A DNA stretch of 56,770 nucleotides. Origin: Candidatus Kapaibacterium sp. GTDB lineage: Bacteria; Bacteroidota; Ignavibacteria; Kapaibacteriales; JAEUSM01. Of the stretch, positions 7,987-16,300 are shown in pieces. The DNA is taken from positions 1 through 56,770 of the forward strand of contig JAEUSM010000013.1 of assembly GCA_016788785.1 (NCBI GenBank). Direction: 5' to 3'. Made by a program: the position numbers and the translations under genes. Position 1 is the stretch's first letter. Each line of letters opens with the position of its first letter. Below the pieces are notes generated by a model. It searched no databases. It was not told the DNA's origin and was given only the letters and a program-made list of their open reading frames with translations.

Positions 7987-9126
7987 TTAAAACATCCGTT
8001 CTGAAAATTCTTTACCGCTGTCTGTTTTTACAGCAATGATGTGCAAATCAGCACCACTTTTTTTGTGTTCGACGATGGAGTATTTGGATGCTTCATCAGG
8101 TGAGAGAGCCACTGGCAATGTCGCCATAGACTTTGGAGCTCCAAAAAGAAACGGTGCTACAAACAATTGAAACTCATCAATACAAGCGGCTTGGGCAAAT
8201 GCAGAAACAACAGCTCCACCACCTTCGACTAATAGATGCGAAACAAAAAATTGGTCTGACAAAATTCCCAAAAACTCTATAATTTTGAAATTTCCTTTTT
8301 TGTCAATTGGTACAGGCAAAACCCGAACTCCCAATTTGGCTAATTCTTTCGCTTTTTCCGAATTTTTCATTGATGGTGCACAACACACAATGGTTTTGGA
8401 GTGTTCCGAATCCGTAAAAATATGCAAATAATGTGGGAGCGTCAAGTTTCGATCAAAGACAAATCTTAGTGGATTGCGTCCCTTCAATTCGCGAACAGTC
8501 AATTGCGGATTATCGATAAGTGCAGTTTGTTTTCCAACTAATACAGCGTCAACTTCTCCACGAAGAGCGTGCACTTCTTTCCTACTTTCTTCGGAAGAAA
8601 TCCATTTGGAAACTCCCGTAGAACTGGCAATACCACCATCAAGGGATTGGGCTACTTTCACGGTTACATAGGGCAAACCAGTAGTGATAAACTTTTTGAA
8701 ACTACGAATGAGCCAATTCGCTTCTTTGGTACCTACGCCCATTGTAACATCCACACCTGAATCTTTGAGCATTTGCACTCCACGCCCTGCGACTTGCGGA
8801 TTGGGATCGATAGAACCAATAACAGCACGAGAGAGTCCCAAATCACAAACAACAGGAGCACAAGCTGGAGTTTTTCCGTGAATGGTACAAGGTTCTAAGG
8901 TAAGATACATCGTCGCACCATCGGCAGCTTCTTTGAGCGACCGAATGGCGATAATTTCTGCATGGGGACCACCATAGGCTTGATGAAAGCCCGTCCCAAT
9001 AATTTCATTGAATCTATTGACAATAACACATCCAACACGTGGATTGGGACTAACAGTACCCGTACCTTTCATTGCTAATGAAAGGGCTTTTTTCATCCAA
9101 TACGTATCAGTTGTGTTTTTACTCAT
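7987..9126 (-). CDS. ribD: Bifunctional riboflavin deaminase/reductase RibD
   Basis: The protein makes two early steps of riboflavin synthesis: deamination of the diaminopyrimidine ring, then reduction of the ribose side chain. The N-terminal deaminase carries the zinc site H55-A-E57 and PC80...C89 (PCTIHGKTPAC). The C-terminal reductase begins around residue 145 (PYVTVKVAQSLDGGIA) and contains the LLVEGGGAV NADPH-binding loop. At 379 residues it is a normal full-length fusion. It lies in a leftward housekeeping group between murF and plsY; no FMN riboswitch was seen upstream. Confidence 0.95.
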   Translation of the reverse strand: MSKNTTDTYWMKKALSLAMKGTGTVSPNPRVGCVIVNRFNEIIGTGFHQAYGGPHAEIIAIRSLKEAADGATMYLTLEPCTIHGKTPACAPVVCDLGLSRAVIGSIDPNPQVAGRGVQMLKDSGVDVTMGVGTKEANWLIRSFKKFITTGLPYVTVKVAQSLDGGIASSTGVSKWISSEESRKEVHALRGEVDAVLVGKQTALIDNPQLTVRELKGRNPLRFVFDRNLTLPHYLHIFTDSEHSKTIVCCAPSMKNSEKAKELAKLGVRVLPVPIDKKGNFKIIEFLGILSDQFFVSHLLVEGGGAVVSAFAQAACIDEFQLFVAPFLFGAPKSMATLPVALSPDEASKYSIVEHKKSGADLHIIAVKTDSGKEFSERMF

Positions 9127-9157
9127 TCTACTGTAGGACTAAAAAAAACCGAAAAGA

Positions 9158-10633
9158 TTAGTATAACGAAATGGTAAAATGCTTTTTTAAACCCTTCAAT
9201 ACTTCTTCCAATTTTAAACCACGAGACCCTTTTACCAATGTGTAATTACCCTTGGACATCATTGGAATAAGAGCTCGTACTAACATTGTATTTGTAGAAA
9301 AATGGTGTACATTCTGTATTGTTTCTGGCAATTCTTCATAAGCTTGAGCAAATTCTTTTCCTATCAATAGAATTTGATCACAGCAATCTAAAGCATATTG
9401 AAGAATTTCTCTATGTTCATTCAAAGAAACCTGACCCAATTCCAACATATCGCCTAAAACGGCAATTTTTTTACCAGAATTTGGCAATTCTTTCAATGTT
9501 CGTAAAGCCATAATCATTGAAGCAGGATTTGCATTATAACAGTCATTGATGACATGAAACCCAGCAAATTCTTCCAATACCATTCGTCCATATCCAGTTT
9601 CGGTCACTTCTGGTTCGTAACTTTCCAAGCCCTTTACAATCATTTGATTGGTGAGACCTAATTTGAGTGCAATTGCTGATGCAGCTAAGGCATTGATAGC
9701 AGAAGAAAGACCAATCAAACGTAACTTCGCAGAAAAACTAACAGAATTGTAGGTTACAGTCAATGTTGGACGAAATTGCGTATCAAAGGCTACCTTTCCC
9801 TTGACAGTTGCACCATTCGTAAAGCCAATACTCGTAGAATATTCATTTTGAGTATTATATTTTTTCAAACGTTGATCATCTGTATTGACAAATAAATGAC
9901 CTTCCGTAGAACGAAGAAAATGAAACAACGTTGTTTCTTCTTTTTCTACACCATTCAAATCTACAAACTCCAACAAATGCTCTTTGTCGATATTTGTAAT
10001 CAAACCATGGGTCGGTTCTACAATCGTTGAGAGCTTCTCTATCTCACCATAGGTGTTTGTACCAATTTCAATAACTACACAACTATGTTGAGGAGAAATA
10101 TTAAGCAATGTAAGAGGAACACCTATAAGATTGTTGTAATTCCTATAGGTTTTCAGCACCGAATACTTTTGTGCAAGCAAATACGAAGTTAGCTCTTTAG
10201 TTGTGGTTTTACCATTAGAGCCACCAATAGCAATTATCGGGATAGAAAACTTTCTACGGTGATAATTTGCCAATTTCCCTAATGCATCAATAGTATCATC
10301 TACAATAACAAAAGGAAACTCAGGGAATTCGTTCAAAATTGCCTCTTCGTATCTTCTTTCGATAAAGATAACAGAAGCATATTTTTTAATAGCACTTCCA
10401 ATAGAATCATGTCCATTGTGATTTTCTCCCACAATGGCAATAAATATATTATTTTTCTCTATCGTTCTTGTGTCCGTTGAAACTCCAACAATCCATTGAT
10501 ACGAAAGATTTCGACAATTGGAAGCCCCAAAAAGGGCTTTCAATTCACTTGGAAGAAATTCCGTTTCGTTCTTTGTTTTTGATTCTGGAATAAGAGAATT
10601 TGTATTTTTCGAAGAAATTGTTGTACGACTCAT
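9158..10633 (-). CDS. murF: UDP-MurNAc-tripeptide--D-alanyl-D-alanine ligase MurF
   Basis: The enzyme adds D-Ala-D-Ala to the peptidoglycan precursor in the cytoplasm using ATP. Features: an N-terminal uridine-binding part with VSTDTRTIEKNNIFIA (about 51-66), the ATP loop GSNGKTT at 138-144, IEIGTNTYGEI, and NDCYNANPASM in the C-terminal half. The 491 residues include an unusual Ser/Thr/Asn/Lys-rich extension of about 25 residues before the conserved domain, so a later start is possible although no strong alternative was found. It is alone among cell-wall genes here; its usual dcw neighbours are absent. Confidence 0.94.
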   Translation of the reverse strand: MSRTTISSKNTNSLIPESKTKNETEFLPSELKALFGASNCRNLSYQWIVGVSTDTRTIEKNNIFIAIVGENHNGHDSIGSAIKKYASVIFIERRYEEAILNEFPEFPFVIVDDTIDALGKLANYHRRKFSIPIIAIGGSNGKTTTKELTSYLLAQKYSVLKTYRNYNNLIGVPLTLLNISPQHSCVVIEIGTNTYGEIEKLSTIVEPTHGLITNIDKEHLLEFVDLNGVEKEETTLFHFLRSTEGHLFVNTDDQRLKKYNTQNEYSTSIGFTNGATVKGKVAFDTQFRPTLTVTYNSVSFSAKLRLIGLSSAINALAASAIALKLGLTNQMIVKGLESYEPEVTETGYGRMVLEEFAGFHVINDCYNANPASMIMALRTLKELPNSGKKIAVLGDMLELGQVSLNEHREILQYALDCCDQILLIGKEFAQAYEELPETIQNVHHFSTNTMLVRALIPMMSKGNYTLVKGSRGLKLEEVLKGLKKHFTISLY

Positions 10634-10701
10634 ATTACACCTGTAAATAACAGCAAATAGATACTATCAATTACAGTGCCATTAAAATAACGAGCATTCT
10701 T

Positions 10702-11433
10702 TTAGAAATGTGTCGCTATCCATTTTGGGAGCATTGCTCTCCATGTTGGCCAGTCGTGAGTCCATTCTTTACCCCACATTTCCACGAAATTTGGTATGCC
10801 TTGATATCCCAAAACATTCGCCATATCCCAAGAGCATTGAGGAGCTTCATACGAGCCAGAGCCAGTGAGGAAGTAGATATGTTTTTTGCTTCTCAATAAA
10901 TCCAAATGCGTTCCTGATTGGAGATTTTTCATATAATGCATTGGAGAATTGAAATAACAATTATCGTCAAAATACCCATTCGTATAATCCATCAAATTGT
11001 ATGTTCCACTCATTGCAATTGTTCCGTCAAACAAATCAGGACGTCTAAACAATGTATTAGCACCATGGAAAGCACCCAACGATGCACCAGCAGTGATAAT
11101 GCCAACTTGACCACCGCAATCATTCCATATAAATGGAACTACTTCATTCGCAATATACTCATTATATTGTTGATGGCGAACAGCCTTGTCACGTGCATGC
11201 ATTCGAGAATTCAACCAACTCTCGGAATTGATTGAATTAATAGAATATACTTTTATTCTGCCTTCATTGATAAATGATTTGATAGAATCAATCAAATAAA
11301 AACGCTCATATTCGAGGTAATCAGCTGCAGCTGTTGGAAAAAGGAGGATTGGAGTGCCGAAATGTCCATAGGCAACTATCTCCATATTTTTGTTCAATGA
11401 TGGAGACCACCACTGTCTAATATCTCTTCTCAT
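10702..11433 (-). CDS. Putative alpha/beta-hydrolase esterase
   Basis: The 243-residue protein fits the esterase-D/antigen-85-like hydrolases of the alpha/beta fold. The nucleophile elbow is GASLG with Ser118, and His226 in WTHDW is the probable catalytic histidine. The oxyanion strand reads PILLFPT near residues 28-34. I chose ATG at 11433 because the longer frame starts with TTG at 11520 and adds 29 residues unlike the family, which normally starts with RR/WWSP-type sequence. No signal peptide follows this start, so the enzyme is probably cytoplasmic. Substrate unknown. It lies between murF and the thiamine pyrophosphokinase gene, all leftward. Confidence 0.75.
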   Translation of the reverse strand: MRRDIRQWWSPSLNKNMEIVAYGHFGTPILLFPTAAADYLEYERFYLIDSIKSFINEGRIKVYSINSINSESWLNSRMHARDKAVRHQQYNEYIANEVVPFIWNDCGGQVGIITAGASLGAFHGANTLFRRPDLFDGTIAMSGTYNLMDYTNGYFDDNCYFNSPMHYMKNLQSGTHLDLLRSKKHIYFLTGSGSYEAPQCSWDMANVLGYQGIPNFVEMWGKEWTHDWPTWRAMLPKWIATHF

Positions 11434-11526
11434 ACTATATATAGGTCTTGTGTTAAAAATCAATCTGCAATGTACAACATTTTTCAACGACTTCAAACAA
11501 TTTGCGTTGTTGAATGCCAAAAATAT

Positions 11527-12192
11527 TTAGTACTTAAAATCAAAACACGCAATCAATGAACCAACGTGTATATCCAAGTGAACCTCAGAATCCGTTGCCT
11601 TATTTCTGGCACCTTCACGTTCTCCAAAACGCAAATATTCTTCAGTCAATCCCCAAAACAACCCTGAAGTCGTTACTTTTACTTCGTCATACGTAATCAA
11701 CGACACTATTTCCCCTACATTAACATTTTGGAAAGTGGTAGGTGAATCAATGTGAAAGCACATTCTTCCATTATCGATAATTTGAAATCGAACATCTTTG
11801 GCAAACTTGGCAACAACACTCACATTATTGAAACTATGATCAAAATCGCCACCATGAAAACCAAACACTACCACATCCGTAAGTCCCATTGAAACGCAAT
11901 GCAACAACGCTTTTTCGAAATCAGTTGTGTCTTGATCATCAATAGTTAGTATTGTTGTCAATTGGGATAAAACTCCCACAATATGTTTTGGCAGCGAATC
12001 CATATCACCTATTACAAGGGAGGGGATAATCTCTTGAGAATATAATTGTGATGCAGCACCATCCGTAGAAATAATAGTACTAACGTTCTGCACATATCGC
12101 TTTAACACTTCAAAATCTATAATTCCATTCAACACCAAAACCACTTGTGGCATTCGAGGGTTACGTAGGTCAATAACTGTATTGTTAATCAT
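11527..12192 (-). CDS. Thiamine pyrophosphokinase
   Basis: The 221-residue protein transfers pyrophosphate from ATP to thiamine, making the cofactor. Family motifs are present: TDGAA near 43-47, IGDMDS at 61-66, DDQDTTDFEKA at 85-95, and GGDFDH at 114-119. The C-terminal half is the beta-sandwich thiamine-binding domain, with the usual SLI(T)Y region. It follows the GH18 gene with a gap of only 6 bases, so the two are likely co-transcribed. thiN would be the usual symbol for bacterial members, but I leave it open. Confidence 0.88.
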   Translation of the reverse strand: MINNTVIDLRNPRMPQVVLVLNGIIDFEVLKRYVQNVSTIISTDGAASQLYSQEIIPSLVIGDMDSLPKHIVGVLSQLTTILTIDDQDTTDFEKALLHCVSMGLTDVVVFGFHGGDFDHSFNNVSVVAKFAKDVRFQIIDNGRMCFHIDSPTTFQNVNVGEIVSLITYDEVKVTTSGLFWGLTEEYLRFGEREGARNKATDSEVHLDIHVGSLIACFDFKY

Positions 12193-12198
12193 AGGTAC

Positions 12199-13308
12199 TT
12201 ACGGTTTCTTTGTACGATTTTGCACAACAGTATGAATCGTATCAATTAGTCCATTGTTGTATGCATCTCCATTCAGTTTCCAAAACATAATACCACCCAA
12301 TTGTTTTTGTAATGCAAATTGTGTTTTTTCTGCAACGGAACGTTTGTCGTCATAGGTTACAAAAAGTTGCAATTGTTTGTTGTAAAGGTATGGTGCTGAT
12401 GCAGTCGAATCCCAAAAGTACTCAAATCCATTACTGCTTGTATAATTTTCTTCAATGACTCTATAAATGACATTTTCTTTGAATTTTCCAGGTCTTCCTA
12501 ATCCATTATCAAGACTATCTACCTCTTTGACAACAAAAGAATAAAAAGCAGCTCCAATAACTATCTTACTGTTCGGAATGCCCATACTATCCAATCTGCG
12601 AACTCCCAAATCAATACTCTCTTCCTGTTTAGGAGATGAATATAACGCCGTGTGATGTCCGGTATGACCTCGCCTATTGGTTGGTAATCCGTATGTCATA
12701 AAATTCACAAAATCTACCAATGGCATCACCTCATTCCATTCTATGGAACGATCTAAAAATTCTTTGAATGAATTTGCATCAAAACAAATTTCCGCTGTAG
12801 GAGGTAATGTTTTTCGCAATTCTTTTATCAATTCCGTAAAATTTTTCTTGTCATCTTCTGAGGCTTTGTGATCCTTATATCCACCGATAACTGGACTTTC
12901 CCAGTCAATATCAATCCCATCAGCTCCATACTCAGATAAAAACTTTTTTACTGATAAAGCAAATTCTGAACGTCCCTTTGCAGTTGAAAAGACATCCGAA
13001 CAGGTCTCACAACCTCCCCAACCACCCAAAGCAACCAGTACTTTCAGATGTGGGTACCGTTTTTTCATAGCAACACATTCTTCCCATGTTTGCCGACTAT
13101 CTTCATTTTTAAACCCTATTGCATTACCATTCAAAAACATAAAACAATAGATAAGATGGGTAAGTTTGTTATAATCGTATTTGGAAACTTCCTTAGTATC
13201 ACCTCGAAAATACCCCACAACCCTAAACGGTGAAGATACATCACGATTTACCTGAGCAAACACACTCAAACTCGAAAGAATAAACAATACTATTAAAAAC
13301 AAACGCAT
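12199..13308 (-). CDS. Secreted glycosyl hydrolase family 18 protein (chitinase-like)
   Basis: A signal peptide (residues 1-18, ending SVFA-Q) sends this 369-residue protein across the inner membrane. The GH18 barrel is clear: LVALGGWGG on strand 3, and the catalytic DxxDxDxE signature D130-G-I-D133-I-D135-W-E137, with E137 the acid/base. It therefore probably cuts chitin, chitodextrin or peptidoglycan-type beta-1,4 links. There is no T9SS tail or carbohydrate-binding module. AGGAG precedes the ATG. The gene starts only 61 bases from the first CRISPR repeat, and its promoter occupies most of that gap. Confidence 0.92.
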   Translation of the reverse strand: MRLFLIVLFILSSLSVFAQVNRDVSSPFRVVGYFRGDTKEVSKYDYNKLTHLIYCFMFLNGNAIGFKNEDSRQTWEECVAMKKRYPHLKVLVALGGWGGCETCSDVFSTAKGRSEFALSVKKFLSEYGADGIDIDWESPVIGGYKDHKASEDDKKNFTELIKELRKTLPPTAEICFDANSFKEFLDRSIEWNEVMPLVDFVNFMTYGLPTNRRGHTGHHTALYSSPKQEESIDLGVRRLDSMGIPNSKIVIGAAFYSFVVKEVDSLDNGLGRPGKFKENVIYRVIEENYTSSNGFEYFWDSTASAPYLYNKQLQLFVTYDDKRSVAEKTQFALQKQLGGIMFWKLNGDAYNNGLIDTIHTVVQNRTKKP

Positions 13309-13333
13309 TCAATCTCCTAATTAATCAATGCAA

Positions 13334-13363
13334 CAAAACTATATCACTACCTTACAACACAAA
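13334..13363 (-). promoter_or_regulatory. Promoter of the GH18-thiamine pyrophosphokinase unit
   Basis: On the minus strand TTTG (13360-13363), an 18-base spacer and TAGTTTTG (13334-13341) match the Bacteroidota promoter consensus. The upstream box ends 6 bases from the first CRISPR repeat, leaving little space for a leader at this end of the array. Confidence 0.65.
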
Positions 13364-13369
13364 TATTTT

Positions 13370-16300
13370 GTTGTGAATAGCTTTCAATTTTGTATTTTTG
13401 TTCTTTGATTCCCAACGGATTACAAATTGTATCAATAGAATTGATTGTTGTGAATAGCTTTCAATTTTGTATTTTTGTTCTTTGATTCCCAACTGACAAT
13501 TGGACAATTGACAACGACGACAAGTTGTGAATAGCTTTCAATTTTGTATTTTTGTTCTTTGATTCCCAACTCTTTAACCAATTCCATTTGGTGCAATTTA
13601 GTTGTGAATAGCTTTCAATTTTGTATTTTTGTTCTTTGATTCCCAACAAAAAATACAAATTGATTGGGAAAGAGTAAGTTGTGAATAGCTTTCAATTTAG
13701 TATTTTTGTTCTTTGATTCCCAACTCTTCTTTGAACATAGCAGTATTACGTTCGTTGTGAATAGCTTTCAATTTAGTATTTTTGTTCTTTGATTCCCAAC
13801 TTATCGATTGGAGTTCCGTTCAAGTCGATTGTTGTGAATAGCTTTCAATTTAGTATTTTTGTTCTTTGATTCCCAACTAGAGTTACTTGCGAATGACCCA
13901 GCGACAGGTTGTGAATAGCTTTCAATTTAGTATTTTTGTTCTTTGATTCCCAACAATCGACAGTATTTGTATCGGTAACGGTCAGTTGTGAATAGCTTTC
14001 AATTTAGTATTTTTGTTCTTTGATTCCCAACTTATTACAACTTCAAACATTACATTAAGTGGTTGTGAATAGCTTTCAATTTAGTATTTTTGTTCTTTGA
14101 TTCCCAACACCATCTGAAAACAACCCTACTATTTTACCGTTGTGAATAGCTTTCAATTTAGTATTTTTGTTCTTTGATTCCCAACTACTCGGTTTGAATG
14201 TAGTTCACTTCGTCTGTTGTGAATAGCTTTCAATTTAGTATTTTTGTTCTTTGATTCCCAACTTTCGTGTTGACCGTTACGACGACGTTCAAGTTGTGAA
14301 TAGCTTTCAATTTAGTATTTTTGTTCTTTGATTCCCAACTTGCGTTTGACCTTGCCCAAGTTTTCTTTGGTTGTGAATAGCTTTCAATTTAGTATTTTTG
14401 TTCTTTGATTCCCAACACGGTGATAGGATTCAATTCGGAGCATTTGGTTGTGAATAGCTTTCAATTTAGTATTTTTGTTCTTTGATTCCCAACAGTAACA
14501 AGGACATCAACTTCAGGGACAGGTTGTGAATAGCTTTCAATTTAGTATTTTTGTTCTTTGATTCCCAACTGACAGTATCAAAAGGAATCCACCTCCGTAG
14601 TTGTGAATAGCTTTCAATTTAGTATTTTTGTTCTTTGATTCCCAACTAAAACAAAACTAAGTAACCCAATGGTAGAGTTGTGAATAGCTTTCAATTTAGT
14701 ATTTTTGTTCTTTGATTCCCAACTCTTCCGATAATTCTGCTTCTTCGTCCATGGTTGTGAATAGCTTTCAATTTAGTATTTTTGTTCTTTGATTCCCAAC
14801 TCGCCGTCTATTTCTTGTGCTGGTTGGTACGTTGTGAATAGCTTTCAATTTAGTATTTTTGTTCTTTGATTCCCAACTTTGCACTTTGAACTCTTAAAAT
14901 TGTTTTGGTTGTGAATAGCTTTCAATTTAGTATTTTTGTTCTTTGATTCCCAACAAATACGTTTTTGCGTGGTAGACGAGAAATGTTGTGAATAGCTTTC
15001 AATTTAGTATTTTTGTTCTTTGATTCCCAACATCATTATCGAGAATTACAAAGAAAAGAAGGTTGTGAATAGCTTTCAATTTAGTATTTTTGTTCTTTGA
15101 TTCCCAACTTTATAATCTTGACAATAAAGTCCAAACGCGTTGTGAATAGCTTTCAATTTAGTATTTTTGTTCTTTGATTCCCAACATGGTATTCGCAAAG
15201 ACATTGATAAGATTGTTGTGAATAGCTTTCAATTTAGTATTTTTGTTCTTTGATTCCCAACAAATGATAAGCAATTTAGAGTCTGCAGTTAGTTGTGAAT
15301 AGCTTTCAATTTAGTATTTTTGTTCTTTGATTCCCAACAGACAACAACGCCGCCTTTTCCGATTCGCTGTTGTGAATAGCTTTCAATTTAGTATTTTTGT
15401 TCTTTGATTCCCAACCCACAACCCCTTAAGAATAAATTGATATAAGTTGTGAATAGCTTTCAATTTAGTATTTTTGTTCTTTGATTCCCAACCAAGAAAT
15501 ATTGACTTGCAACAATACTACAGTTGTGAATAGCTTTCAATTTAGTATTTTTGTTCTTTGATTCCCAACTAATTTTCCGAGACAAATCGTATCAATTTCG
15601 TTGTGAATAGCTTTCAATTTAGTATTTTTGTTCTTTGATTCCCAACACGGTGATAGGATTCAATTCGGAGCTTTTGGTTGTGAATAGCTTTCAATTTAGT
15701 ATTTTTGTTCTTTGATTCCCAACGCTTTAGGATTAGCATTTGCTGGTGTATTGTTGTGAATAGCTTTCAATTTAGTATTTTTGTTCTTTGATTCCCAACC
15801 TGACATCGCAATTGCGTGTTTGGGTCAGTTGTGAATAGCTTTCAATTTAGTATTTTTGTTCTTTGATTCCCAACTCCTCCGATTGCTGTTTTGATTGCTT
15901 CTAGTTGTGAATAGCTTTCAATTTAGTATTTTTGTTCTTTGATTCCCAACTCGGTGCAATTTCTTTTGACATCGCATTGTGTTGTGAATAGCTTTCAATT
16001 TAGTATTTTTGTTCTTTGATTCCCAACAGTACTTTATTTCTAATTACCAAATTTTCAGTTGTGAATAGCTTTCAATTTAGTATTTTTGTTCTTTGATTCC
16101 CAACTAGTAAAAAACAATCAGAGACAATCCATAGTTGTGAATAGCTTTCAATTTAGTATTTTTGTTCTTTGATTCCCAACTTTGTTGTTTACCGCCTTGC
16201 AAAGCATTCTGTTGTGAATAGCTTTCAATTTAGTATTTTTGTTCTTTGATTCCCAACTGTTTTAACTTCTTTTATGATGGAGATTGTGTTGTGAATAGCT

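Noticed and set aside
11434-11520. 29-codon extension of the esterase from a TTG
   Set aside because: No ribosome site, not family-like; ATG at 11433 gives the usual start.
13361-13369. AT-rich TATTTTG just before repeat 1 as a leader promoter
   Set aside because: It is one base short of TAnnTTTG, has no upstream box, and the region holds the GH18 promoter on the other strand.
13461-13658. 65-codon open frame inside the array (minus strand)
   Set aside because: It is only translation of repeat and spacer DNA; the same peptide recurs at each repeat.
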